From: Roseiarcus sp963835885
GTDB taxonomy: Bacteria; Pseudomonadota; Alphaproteobacteria; Rhizobiales; Beijerinckiaceae
DNA length: 64,000 bases
Reading direction: 5' to 3'
Assembly (NCBI GenBank): GCA_963835885.1
Contig: CAWIHF010000003.1
Span: 1 to 64,000, forward strand
This document shows positions 8,643 through 17,127 of this stretch, one piece after another; position 1 is the stretch's first letter; the number at the start of each line of letters is the position of its first letter. The position numbers and the translations under genes are program-made. A model generated the notes under the pieces. It saw only the letters and a program-made list of their open reading frames with translations. It was not told where the DNA came from and searched no databases.

Positions 8643-9086
8643 CTCTACGTCAATTCGCGACGATCAATATGTTTTGAGACGAATGTTGCGCGCCGGGTTG
8701 AGCTGACGCGTTCGACACTTCCCTCAGGAACGGTCGCTCCTCGCGCATTCCTCTCGTACCGGGACCGAACAGGAACGCCCAGGAGCGCCTGCTTCGGCTT
8801 TCCGGTGGTGACGACTTTCGTGTTCCGGGCGCCCGACATGCAGGCCGCGCTTACCAAGGCGCTCGGCGGTTTCGCTGCCAACGGCGTCAACATGACCAAG
8901 CTCGAGAGCACCATGGAGGGCGGCGAGTTCTCCGCCACCCAGTTCCTCTCCGACGTCGACGGCCACCCGGACGATCCGCCGCTGATGCGGGCGCTCGAGG
9001 AGCTCGCGTTCCTCTCCCGAGAGGTGCGCATCCTCGGCGTCTACCCAGCGCACCCTTTCCGGGTCGAGACGCAGAACGGGCGGTAA
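8643..9086 (+). pseudogene. pheA remnant copy 2 (ACT domain)
   Basis: The best preserved copy of the prephenate dehydratase C-terminus. An uninterrupted frame at 8805-9086 reads VTTFVFRAPDMQAALTKALG, NGVNMTKLESTMEGG, SDVDGHPDDPPLMRALEELA and ILGVYPAHPF. The ACT-domain effector motif ESTMEGG is related to the ESRP motif of PheA proteins. The dehydratase domain (about 180 residues) is absent. It aligns with 2223-2662 from an AATTCGCGAC string onward, including shared non-coding DNA, so both arose from the same truncated donor. Translation could start at the GTG pair at 8805, but no ribosome site is seen. Confidence 0.75.
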
Positions 9087-9176
9087 CCTGCTTGTCCGGG
9101 GGTTGGCGAGGCTTGACCGCGGCCGCGCAACGACGCATCGCCGCTCCGAGACCCAATTTCTTGTGAGCTCATCCCC

Positions 9177-10232
9177 GTGAGTCGCTACTGGTCGCAGCTT
9201 GCCCGAGACCTCTCCCCCTATGTTCCAGGAGAGCAGCCGCAGGTCCGGGGCCTTGTGAAACTGAACACCAATGAGAATCCGTTTGGTCCGTCGCCGAGTG
9301 CGATCGAGGCCGTTCGAGCCGCCGCCGGCGACGCGCTTCGTCTCTACCCGGACCCGCGTTCGACAGGCCTGCGCGAAACCATCGCACGCATTTATCGGGC
9401 GAGTCCCGATCAGGTTTTCGTCGGCAACGGCTCGGACGAGGTCTTGGCGCACACCTTCGCGGCTCTCTTGAAGCAGCCGGCGCCGGTGATCTTTCCCGAT
9501 GTCACATACAGCTTCTACCCGGTCTATTGCCGGCTTCTCGGCCTGACTTACGAGACGGTCCCGCTCGACGCCGCGATGCGGGTTGACGTATCCGACTATT
9601 TCGACCGGGGCGGCGCGATCGTCCTCGCCAATCCGAACGCGCCAACCGGCGTCGCCCTGCCGCGCGCGGATATTGAGCGCCTCCTGAAGAAGCGGAGTGA
9701 CGCGCCGGTGGTCATCGACGAGGCCTATGTCGATTTCGGGGGCGAATCCGCCGCGCCCTTGATTCAGGATTTTCCAAATCTGCTGATCGTCCAGACGCTG
9801 TCGAAGTCGCGGGCGCTCGCTGGGCTTCGCGTCGGCTTCGCCCTCGGGCAGGCGAGCCTGATCGAGGCGCTGACGCGGGTGAAGAACAGCTTCAATTCTT
9901 ATCCTCTTGGCCGGCCGGCCGAGGCGGGGGCCATCGCGGCGCTCGAGGACGAAGCCTATTTCGAGGCGACGCGCCGGACGATCATGAAAAACCGCGCATC
10001 CCTGACCGATGCGCTTCGACGCCTCGGCTTCGAAGTCCTGCCGTCGAGCGCCAACTTCGTTTTCGTGCGCCGTCCGGGCCTGGCGGGGGCCACAGTCGCG
10101 AAGACGCTCCGCGAAAAGGGCGTGCTGGTCCGCCATTTTCCCGGACCCCGAACCGACGATTACCTGCGCATCACGGTCGGCTCTGAGGACGAGATCAGGC
10201 GTCTGGTCGACGCCTGCGCGGCGGAGCCATGA
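9177..10232 (+). CDS. hisC: histidinol-phosphate aminotransferase
   Basis: PLP-dependent class I/II aminotransferase of 351 residues, normal length for HisC. It converts imidazole-acetol phosphate and glutamate to histidinol phosphate in histidine synthesis. The substrate-binding start LVKLNTNENPFGPSP is at about 26-40, GNGSDEV near 83-89, NPNAPTG at 152-158 and DEAYVDF at 181-187. The Schiff-base lysine is K210 in TLSKSRALAG. The start is GTG at 9177. HisC paralogs can also transaminate aromatic precursors; the neighbouring pheA remnants make that worth noting but prove nothing. The gene sits alone between two pheA remnants. Confidence 0.93.
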   Translation: MSRYWSQLARDLSPYVPGEQPQVRGLVKLNTNENPFGPSPSAIEAVRAAAGDALRLYPDPRSTGLRETIARIYRASPDQVFVGNGSDEVLAHTFAALLKQPAPVIFPDVTYSFYPVYCRLLGLTYETVPLDAAMRVDVSDYFDRGGAIVLANPNAPTGVALPRADIERLLKKRSDAPVVIDEAYVDFGGESAAPLIQDFPNLLIVQTLSKSRALAGLRVGFALGQASLIEALTRVKNSFNSYPLGRPAEAGAIAALEDEAYFEATRRTIMKNRASLTDALRRLGFEVLPSSANFVFVRRPGLAGATVAKTLREKGVLVRHFPGPRTDDYLRITVGSEDEIRRLVDACAAEP

Positions 10233-10261
10233 GCCCGGACCGCTTCACGTCCCGGGCCTTT
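10233..10261 (+). terminator. possible hisC terminator
   Basis: Immediately after the hisC stop, GCCCGG pairs with CCGGGC across a 13-base loop and is followed by CTTT. The stem is short and the T run is minimal, so this is only a candidate. Confidence 0.35.
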
Positions 10262-10304
10262 GCCTAACCCGATCGCCGCGCCTGCTCAGCCGCTATAGGG
10301 AGGA

Positions 10305-10360
10305 TGGCGAGTTCCCCGCCGACGTCGACGGCTGCCCCGACGATCCGCCGCTGATGCTCC
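10305..10360 (+). pseudogene. pheA remnant copy 3 (short)
   Basis: A short piece encodes DGEFPADVDGCPDDPPLM. It matches GGEFSATQFLSDVDGHPDDPPLM of the second copy with an internal deletion of about five codons. It lies after hisC, so hisC is bracketed by pheA remnants. The surrounding 10262-10500 contains nothing else I recognise. Confidence 0.6.
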
Positions 10361-10605
10361 CGCGCTTCCAAGCGGGGTGGACCGACACCCCAAAGAAGGA
10401 AGACGCCCGGATGGCTCACGCCCATTTCTCGTCGAGTATTTGTTCGCTGCCAGAAAAGTGGTTATGACAACGCGGCAGCAATCCAACGCGCTACATTAGT
10501 GAATAGGTGTCGGCGCATGCGGACCGCGGCAAGCGGTCAGAAAGGTCTAGGTCGCTTTTGCATGAAACAGAATCTATGGATGCCCTTCTGTCGGCGCGAG
10601 GAAAA

Positions 10606-11097
10606 ATGCTGCTTCCGAATCCGCCCGTTCCAATTGTCGCACACGGCCTCACGGCGGAACAATGCGTGTTGGTTGCGAACATCTTTTTGACTTGGGGGGC
10701 GGCGGAAGACGAACTCAGCAGAGCTCTCATGTTGACCTACCAATCGCCAGACGAAGACGTCGCCAATGACCTTTTCGGTTATCTCGACTGCGTGAAGAAG
10801 CGCGACCTCCTGAACCGCGTCCTCAGGCGCCGTGATCCGACCCACCACGCCCTTTCCATTCTGTCGGAAATAGGCAAAGCCTGTGACCGCTGGAAGGATG
10901 ACCGGAGCGCTATCGCCCGCGGCCATGAGGAAAACAGCGCCGGTATCTCCAGGCTCAAGTCGAAGCCGCCACACGCAGCAAAGAAGCTGACAGAAGTCCT
11001 CAACAGGGCAAATTGGCTCTATCTCGCCTGCTTGGAGGTTCGGCGGATGCTGGCGGGCGGTCCGCCGGACGGTCCTTTGCCGCGTAGGCCGGCGTAG
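10606..11097 (+). CDS. hypothetical protein
   Basis: I do not recognise this family. The ATG at 10606 is preferred because GCGAGGA precedes it by a few bases; upstream in-frame codons extend to 10507. The product is about 163 residues, soluble and mainly helical. It has FLTWGAAEDELSRALMLTY near the N-terminus, a KKRDLLNRVLRRRD segment and a charged C-terminal half. No signal peptide, membrane segment or catalytic motif is visible. It is a single plus-strand gene between the pheA/hisC block and a methyltransferase. Confidence 0.55.
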   Translation: MLLPNPPVPIVAHGLTAEQCVLVANIFLTWGAAEDELSRALMLTYQSPDEDVANDLFGYLDCVKKRDLLNRVLRRRDPTHHALSILSEIGKACDRWKDDRSAIARGHEENSAGISRLKSKPPHAAKKLTEVLNRANWLYLACLEVRRMLAGGPPDGPLPRRPA

Positions 11098-11269
11098 CGG
11101 CGCAAGGGAATTCACAGTTCTGTAGCGGCCCCGGTCGAAACTTGTCGTTTCCCTAAGGCCGTTCGGACGGCGTCTCGAAGCTGGCCGGCGTTCCTCGCCC
11201 TCAACCGCCGGCTGCGCCCGCCATGCCCGCGTTTTTTTTGTCCGAAGCAATGCGTATCTTTCGTCGCTT

Positions 11270-12178
11270 ATGAGACGTAGGATACGATTGTCGGAATGGG
11301 CCAACCGAGAGGGCGTGTCCCGCACGACCGTGACGACTGAAGCGATGGGGACGATCAGCCGCGAACCGTCGGGCGCCTGGACGGCCGACCCGGGACCGCT
11401 CCGCTGTCCGTGCTGCCACGGCGCCCTGCACCGGACGGACGCCGGCTTCGACTGCGACACGTGCGGCACAGGCCTCCCCGTTCGCGACGGCGTGCTCGTC
11501 GTCCGCAGCACCGCGACCGACGGCAACAAGATCGCAGCCGACTTTTACAACAGCAAGCTCTGGCCGAAAGTCCGGTTCTGGGAGCGTCTCTTCTGGATCT
11601 TGAACGGCGGCGAAAGGCGGGCGCGCGACGTGGTCCTGCGGCGCCTGCCGAAGCGCCCCGGCCTCCGCCTGCTCGACGTCGCCATAGGCGACGGCGTCTA
11701 CACCAGCTGGCTCCCCGAGGACTGGCCGATTGTCGGCATCGACGTCTCCACGATTCAGCTCGCCGCCTGCCAGCGCCGTAACTCCGGCCGCAATCTCCGG
11801 CTCGTTCTGGGCGAAGCCGAGGACCTGCCCTTCCGTGACCGGGAGTTCGACGCCGTGCTGAGCAACGGCGGGTTCAACCACTTCAACGATCCCGAGGCGG
11901 CGCTCCGCGAGATGGCCCGGGTCGCGAAGCCCGGCGCCCCGATAATCGTCGCCGACGAGATGCCTGACTTCCTCGACTTCGGCCATCGGCTGGGCTTCCC
12001 AGGACTTGACGGCTGGATCGCCGCCAAGCTCATGCGCATGGGCGGCGACTTCGCCGGTCTGATCGAGCGCCACCGAAACATCGACATCGCCAAGATCGGC
12101 CGCCGGGTCCTGAACGACAGCCGCTACGAGGTCATCTGGCGCGGCCGGGGCTACCTGATGGTCGGCAACGCCCCCTGA
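11270..12178 (+). CDS. class I SAM-dependent methyltransferase with N-terminal zinc motif
   Basis: About 302 residues from the ATG at 11270; an internal ATG at 11345 is an alternative start. A Trm112-like zinc motif is seen at the N-terminus (CPCCHGAL...CDTCGTGLPV). The Methyltransf_11 fold follows: motif I LLDVAIGDGVYTSWL, motif II VGIDVSTIQL, then AEDLPFRDREFDAVLSNGG and ALREMARVAKPGAPIIVADE. Motif I is DVAIGDG rather than the usual DxGxGxG. The substrate cannot be inferred; similar proteins act on quinones, lipids or small metabolites. Confidence 0.8.
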   Translation: MRRRIRLSEWANREGVSRTTVTTEAMGTISREPSGAWTADPGPLRCPCCHGALHRTDAGFDCDTCGTGLPVRDGVLVVRSTATDGNKIAADFYNSKLWPKVRFWERLFWILNGGERRARDVVLRRLPKRPGLRLLDVAIGDGVYTSWLPEDWPIVGIDVSTIQLAACQRRNSGRNLRLVLGEAEDLPFRDREFDAVLSNGGFNHFNDPEAALREMARVAKPGAPIIVADEMPDFLDFGHRLGFPGLDGWIAAKLMRMGGDFAGLIERHRNIDIAKIGRRVLNDSRYEVIWRGRGYLMVGNAP

Positions 12179-12321
12179 AAAGTTGGTTCATACGCGGCCT
12201 CGCATGCCCCGACGCCTCCTGCCCATAGCAGCCAGTTCTCCGCCGCCCAGTCGCATATAACGGCTTTGGCCGACATTTGTGAGCGCGCCGGGGAACGTCG
12301 GACCCGGCGGCGAGGCTCCGG

Positions 12322-13503
12322 CTACAGCCCGGCCTCGATCGCCCGGAGCAGCCGGAAGCGCATCTCGCCGTCATTGCTGGAGAGCGAGATCACGAAACGG
12401 ATCTGTCCATGGCTCGAGGTGTCGGCATAGCCGGCGAGCGTGCGGACCCCGTCCATGGTGCCGGTCTTGTTCCGACCGCCGTCGTGGCCGTGGAGCAGGT
12501 CGGCGTGGGGCGCGAAGAGCGCGAGCACTTTGGCGAGACCGCGGGCAGTGAAGCGGTTGTTGCGGCTGATGCCCGAGCCTTCCTCAAGATGGATGTCCGC
12601 GGCGAGGCCGTGCGCGGCGAGCATCTCGTTGGCGACCTCAAGCGACTTCTCCAGGCTGACCGGCCCGCCGAGACGATGTCCGCCGATCTCCAGGAAGACC
12701 TGGTTGGCGATGTAGTTGTTCGAGGCGCGGAGCAGCTCGACAAGAATCTCCGAAAGGGTGCGCGACTGTCGGTGAACGGTGACCGGCTTCAGTCCCTCCG
12801 GCACGGTTCCGGTCGAGATCTTGCCCTTCACGCTGCCGCCGGCCCGCTCGATGAACGCGGCGATCAGCTCGCCGGCATATTGGAGGCTCACCGCGGGGTC
12901 CTGGTTCAGGCTGATGCGGCCGCTTCCGCGAGGGCCCCGGGCCCGGAACTGGGCGATCGCGATCGGGGTGATCGGGGTCTGCTTCTCCGCGGAGCGCACA
13001 ATATTGCCATGGCGCACGGCGGCGACAGTGTTGAAATTCACCGCCAGCGCGGAGTTCAGGGCGTTGTAGGCCTCGTCGGTGTCCTCGATGCCCGGGATGC
13101 GCAGGTTCGATGGATAGTAGCTCGCGTCGAGCACGATGCCGGTGATCGGCTCCTTGCCGACCGCCGCGACCAGCTCAGTCGCGAGCGGCGCCAGCTCCTC
13201 CGAGATCAGGAAAGGATCGCCGCCTCCGCGGACGTAGAGCACCCGCTTGTCGTCGAGGTAAAAGCGGGTCTCGAAGCGGTAGTCGCCGCCCAAAACCTCC
13301 ATCGCCAGCCAGGCCGTGACGATCTTGGCGACGGAGGCCGGGACGAAGGGCTCATCGGCATTCTGGGCCACCAACTCGTTGCCCTCGGCGTCCACCACGA
13401 GCACCAACGCCGACGGAGCGAGCGCCGCGACCTTCTCCTTGACGCCGGCCAAGGCCGGGGCGGGCAGCAGGAGCAAAGCGAGGGCGAGCAGGCGAGACCA
13501 CAT
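12322..13503 (-). CDS. dacB: D-alanyl-D-alanine carboxypeptidase/endopeptidase, PBP4 type (family S13)
   Basis: Secreted penicillin-binding protein of 393 residues that trims or cleaves peptidoglycan peptides in the periplasm. The start is the ATG at 13503 with GGAG upstream, followed by a signal peptide (LLALALLLLPAPALA). Serine-enzyme motifs are SVAK at 57-60 (nucleophile Ser57), ASNNY (SxN) and NKTGT near the C-terminus (KTG). The frame is open upstream into lysR only by chance, because that gene's stop is bypassed by a frameshift. Compared with E. coli PBP4 it is shorter by about 80 residues, as in many alphaproteobacteria. Confidence 0.9.
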   Translation of the reverse strand: MWSRLLALALLLLPAPALAGVKEKVAALAPSALVLVVDAEGNELVAQNADEPFVPASVAKIVTAWLAMEVLGGDYRFETRFYLDDKRVLYVRGGGDPFLISEELAPLATELVAAVGKEPITGIVLDASYYPSNLRIPGIEDTDEAYNALNSALAVNFNTVAAVRHGNIVRSAEKQTPITPIAIAQFRARGPRGSGRISLNQDPAVSLQYAGELIAAFIERAGGSVKGKISTGTVPEGLKPVTVHRQSRTLSEILVELLRASNNYIANQVFLEIGGHRLGGPVSLEKSLEVANEMLAAHGLAADIHLEEGSGISRNNRFTARGLAKVLALFAPHADLLHGHDGGRNKTGTMDGVRTLAGYADTSSHGQIRFVISLSSNDGEMRFRLLRAIEAGL

Positions 13504-13574
13504 GGCGGCTCCAGCGCGGACGGAGCGTCCGCAGCTTGCCGACCGATGCCGGTGAAACTCAAGCGCCAAGTCGG

Positions 13575-14600
13575 TCAGCTCGCAGAATTTCCAATGACGA
13601 CGGATTCTTTTTGTACCGCGACCGGCGTTACGCCCGATCCCGCCTCGCGCCGAAAATCGGCTAGGCGCGGCGCCCGCTTGCTCCAGTCGAAGGCGGCCGC
13701 CTCTTGCCTGAGCCAGGCGCGGAAGGCCTGCACATTCGCAGATTTCTCGTCGCTTCTTCGGGCAAACGAATGAGTAGCAGCGGCCCGAAGGCAGGGTCAG
13801 GTTGAACGGCGTGACCAGACGCCCGGTGCGCAGATCGTCGTAGGCGAGCGCATTGAGAGCGAGCAGCACGCCGGCGCCTTCGACTGTCGCGTCGAGCGCG
13901 TGATCGGCGCTGTTGAACCGAAGGCCGCGACCGACGTCGGCGTCCCTCACGCCGGCCGCGGCGAACCAGTCCGCCCAAGTCGGCATGTCGGCGCGGCTGG
14001 ACAGGCTGTCGTCATGGATCAGCGGCACGCCCTTGAGCATGTCGGGCGACGTGAAGGGCCCATGCTTTTCGACCAGGGCGGGGCTGCAGACCGGGACGAG
14101 AGACTGATCGATCAGCTTTTCGACCTCGAGCGCTTCATCGTACGCCGCATCGATCGGAAGGTTGCGGACCGCAGCGTCCACGCCGTCGGTCGTGAAATTG
14201 GCGTTGTTGATCGACGAGGAAACGCGAACGTCGATTTCGGGATAGGCGATGGAAAAGCGGTAGAGACGCGGCGCCAGCCATTTCGAGGTGAAGCCGGGCG
14301 GCGTGCTGACCACGAGCACGCGGGCGTCGCCCAACCTGTTGAGGCTCGCCAGCGCGTCCCAGATATGAAGGAAGCCCGCCTGCAAGCCGGGTTGGAGCGC
14401 CTTGCCTGCCGCCGTCAGGGCGATCGACCGCACGCCGCGGTCGAACAGCTTGAGGCCCAGATGATCCTCGAGTCCGCGAATCTGGTGGCTGAGCGCTCCA
14501 GGCGTGACGTTCAGCTCCACCGCCGCCTTAGTCAGGCTGAGATATCGGGCGGCGGCCTCGAAAGCGCGCAGCGCATTCAGCGGGGAGGGGCGTTATGCAT
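13575..14600 (-). pseudogene. LysR-family regulator (GcvA-like), frameshifted
   Basis: The winged-helix N-terminus begins at the ATG at 14600 (MHNAPPR) and should continue LNALRAFEAAARYLSLTKAA. One base is missing near 14580, where CCCCGCTGAAT looks like a shortened C run. The recognition helix VTPGALSHQIRGLE and the effector domain follow in frame. A second shift near 13770 displaces the end, which reads VQAFRAWLRQEAAAFDWS up to the stop at 13575. Apart from two single-base indels the gene is full length (about 340 residues). It may be functional in the real genome. Divergent orientation relative to 14709 suggests a possible target there. Confidence 0.8.
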
Positions 14601-14708
14601 GAGAGTCCCTCATCCGTAGGGTGAGACAACATCCTTTGTCATACAAGGCTTTTACTGCCATTTTTACCCGCGTCGAGCATGGCGGGTGAGCATATCTCAA
14701 GCTGAGCC

Positions 14709-14966
14709 ATGGTCAATGATGAGGCTGGTCCAATGGCCTATATGATCCATCGCGCGGATTTCGGCCACGGCGACGTTCGGACGGCGCCAGTCGCGGATGG
14801 TCTTGCCGCGAAGCTGAAGAAACGGGTTCGCCGACTGATCGACGCTGTCGTCGCGCCGGGCCGGAGCGAGGTCGATCGGCGGATTGCCCGCCTCCTGGCG
14901 CACTCCGGCGGGCACTTCACGGACAGCATGGAGCGGGAAATCATGCGGAAGGCCCTGGAGTTCTGA
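14709..14966 (+). CDS. small conserved hypothetical protein
   Basis: An 85-residue protein with a basic central helix (LKKRVRRLIDAVVAPGR) and the ending RIARLLAHSGGHFTDSMERE. Short alphaproteobacterial proteins with an RxIARxLxxSGGxxTDxxER ending are familiar but uncharacterised. The ATG at 14709 has no strong ribosome site. It lies between divergent lysR and a downstream GNAT gene. No function is proposed. Confidence 0.5.
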   Translation: MVNDEAGPMAYMIHRADFGHGDVRTAPVADGLAAKLKKRVRRLIDAVVAPGRSEVDRRIARLLAHSGGHFTDSMEREIMRKALEF

Positions 14967-15012
14967 CTGGAGCCTGCCGCAGGAGCACATCCCCTGATTG
15001 CGAGGCTCACTT

Positions 15013-15708
15013 ATGGTTCCCGCGCCTCTGCTCGAAGGATTGGTTGAGCCTGCAATTCGCGCGCATGCTGACGAAAGCGCTCTCGACCGTGTTCATTCGG
15101 AGTTCCGCATGCTGTGGGCGAAGCGCCGGCCAGAAATTCGGTTGGCTCTTCGTCCGGCCCGCTCGAGCGACGGCGACGCCTTGCAAACCTATGTCCGAGA
15201 GCTATCGCCGCAGTCGCGCTACAACCGCTTTCTGGGCGCCGTGAACGAGCTGCCGGCGTCGGAACTGGCGCGCACATTGGCCGCCAATGGTCGCGACACG
15301 CTCACCTTGCTGCTCACCTCGACAGCGAAAAATCGTGAAACAATCGTCGGCGAGGCCCGGGTGGCGCTTTCTTGCGCGGAACGCGCCGGCGAATTCTCCA
15401 TGTCGATTGCAGATGACTGGCGGCATGTTGGCGTCGGCTCGGCCTTGCTCGAGGAAATCGAACGCAAAGCGGCGGCCGACGGCATCGAATGGCTGTTCGG
15501 CGATACGCTCCGGACCAATGAGGGGATGATCGCGCTGGCGCGCGGCCGCGGTTTCCGGCTTGAGCCGGGGCTCGAACCGCGTCTCGTGCGAATTCAGAAG
15601 CGGCTGGATGCAGCTCCTGACTTGCCGTGCGGGAAGTGGGCCGAGATCGCCGGCGGCGCGGAACTGCGCACCGCGCCGTCTCAGACGAAGACCAGTCGCA
15701 GCGGATAA
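15013..15708 (+). CDS. GNAT-family N-acetyltransferase
   Basis: A 231-residue acetyltransferase counted from the ATG at 15013; a TTG at 14998 is less likely. The core begins with IRLALRPARSSDGDALQTYV and SRYNRFLG. The acetyl-CoA pyrophosphate loop is DDWRHVGVGSALLEEIE, matching R/Q-x-x-G-x-G/A. A typical late segment NEGMIALARGRGFRLEPGLE follows. The SRYNRFLG start resembles stand-alone relatives of the protein-lysine acetyltransferase (Pat) GNAT domain, but the substrate is not determined. Confidence 0.8.
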   Translation: MVPAPLLEGLVEPAIRAHADESALDRVHSEFRMLWAKRRPEIRLALRPARSSDGDALQTYVRELSPQSRYNRFLGAVNELPASELARTLAANGRDTLTLLLTSTAKNRETIVGEARVALSCAERAGEFSMSIADDWRHVGVGSALLEEIERKAAADGIEWLFGDTLRTNEGMIALARGRGFRLEPGLEPRLVRIQKRLDAAPDLPCGKWAEIAGGAELRTAPSQTKTSRSG

Positions 15709-15765
15709 GACGAACGCCACCACTGACGTCTGGGCGCAAAACGAGCGCGACATAGTCGGTCGTCA

Positions 15766-15786
15766 CGGCCCTCGACTTCAGGGCCG
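15766..15786. terminator. hairpin between convergent genes
   Basis: CGGCCCT and AGGGCCG form a perfect 7-bp stem with a 7-base loop in the space between the convergent GNAT and methyltransferase genes. It overlaps the methyltransferase stop. There is no T tract, so its role as a bidirectional terminator is uncertain. Confidence 0.3.
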
Positions 15787-16833
15787 CGCCTCCAGGATCA
15801 TGTTGAAGGGCGTCTCGGTCGCCTTGCGCACTTTGCTGAATCCGCCTTGCATGATTGCGGACGACAGCTTTGCATAACCGGCCTGCGCCCCGAATGCCGC
15901 TCCGACTGGTTGATCGAGCGAGGTCGGCACGCAGATCATGGTGGAGGCGGCGTACATCATTCGGCTCACCGGATTGAGATTGTCCTCCAGTCGGTCGCCC
16001 GCCGCAGGCTCGACGATCATCCAGCTTCCGTCTGGCTTCAAAGTTTGTCGCACATGTTGCGCGGCGCCGACCGGATCGCCCATGTCGTGCAGGCAGTCGA
16101 AGAAGGTCACGAAGTCCAGATTCTTACCGGGGAATTCCTTCGCCAAGGCGACTTCGAACTTCGTGTTCGCGGTCGCCCCATGCTGCTCGGCGTGAACCCG
16201 CGCTTGCTCCACCGACGCGGGGTGAAAATCGTAGCCGACAAAGGTGGATTTCGGGAAGGCTTTCGCCATGAATATCGTCGAAAATCCGTGCCCACAGCCG
16301 ACGTCGGCGACGACCGCGCCACGCTCGAGCTTCGCCACGACGCCGTCCAGCGCCGGCAGCCACGAGGACACGAGATTGTTCTGATAACCTGGACGGAAAA
16401 ACCGTCCCGTCGTGCAGAATAGACACTGCGACTGGTCGCCCCAGCCGACGCCTTTGCCGCTGCGGAAGGCGGGCTCGACCAGCGCCTGGTTCTCCATCAT
16501 CACCACTGCGACGTCGAAGCCGCCCTGCAGATAGACCGGACTGTCGGGCTCGGCGAACACCATCGCCTGTTCGGGCGGCAAGGTGAATTTGCCGCTGGCC
16601 GAGTCGTATTCGAGGTAGCCCGAGGCGGCCTGATGCGACAGCCACTCGCGCGCATACCGCTCGGCAATATTGGTGCTCGCTGCCAGCTCGCCCGGCGTCA
16701 TCGGGCCGTGCTCGTTGAGGGCCTTATAGAGGCCGAGCTTGTCGCCCATGCGCACCAGGGGCACGCTCAGAGCGCCGCCGAGATCGCCCAGTACCCTGCC
16801 GATGAACTGGTTGAGCTTGGTCTCGTCCACCAT
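15778..16833 (-). CDS. SAM-dependent methyltransferase with N-terminal winged helix
   Basis: A 351-residue protein. The N-terminal about 90 residues resemble a dimerisation winged helix (ALNEHGPMTPGELAASTNI). The C-terminal Rossmann fold has motif I VVADVGCGHGFSTIFMAKAF, VGYDFHPASVEQARVHAE, FFDCLHDMGDP and DGSWMIVEP. The layout resembles the Rv2258c-type methyltransferases that act on small molecules. The start ATG at 16833 has an AGGAAG ribosome site. A perfect CRP-type palindrome lies 63 bases upstream (16896-16911), suggesting cyclic-nucleotide control. Confidence 0.85.
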   Translation of the reverse strand: MVDETKLNQFIGRVLGDLGGALSVPLVRMGDKLGLYKALNEHGPMTPGELAASTNIAERYAREWLSHQAASGYLEYDSASGKFTLPPEQAMVFAEPDSPVYLQGGFDVAVVMMENQALVEPAFRSGKGVGWGDQSQCLFCTTGRFFRPGYQNNLVSSWLPALDGVVAKLERGAVVADVGCGHGFSTIFMAKAFPKSTFVGYDFHPASVEQARVHAEQHGATANTKFEVALAKEFPGKNLDFVTFFDCLHDMGDPVGAAQHVRQTLKPDGSWMIVEPAAGDRLEDNLNPVSRMMYAASTMICVPTSLDQPVGAAFGAQAGYAKLSSAIMQGGFSKVRKATETPFNMILEARP

Positions 16834-16895
16834 CTTCCTCTCCCTTTGCGGATTTTGGTAACCCTCATTTTTTGCGCGGGTCGCTAGGCTCGCGC

Positions 16896-16911
16896 TGTGA
16901 CCCAGATCACA
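16896..16911 (-). promoter_or_regulatory. CRP/FNR-family binding site
   Basis: TGTGACCCAGATCACA is an exact match to the CRP consensus TGTGA-N6-TCACA. It lies 63 bases upstream of the methyltransferase start, a normal distance for activation or repression. The window also encodes two nucleotide cyclases. Which CRP-family protein binds cannot be read here. Confidence 0.65.
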
Positions 16912-17127
16912 CAGTAGATTACAGAGCGTAAGGCCCTGACGCCTCGTTTGGCAGCGCGCAACGCCATCTAAGCATTATAAATTGGCCGTTATTCGCTTCG
17001 GTACTCGACTATTCCGCCCCCTCCGCCCTGTTCAGGAGTTGAGGCGCATTCCCCTCTGGCGCGGGGGGTGCGATTCAAATCGATGCAGAGTAGGTTGGGT
17101 TTGCATTGATTTGGCGGGAGGTTACGG

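Noticed and set aside
12409..13773. Long plus-strand open frame opposite dacB and lysR
   Set aside because: Antisense shadow of high-GC coding DNA; the opposite strand has clear family motifs.
12322..14520. Single 732-residue LysR-carboxypeptidase fusion
   Set aside because: The fusion exists only because a frameshift near 13770 bypasses the lysR stop. The carboxypeptidase has its own ATG, ribosome site and signal peptide at 13503, and the correct lysR end is in the other frame.
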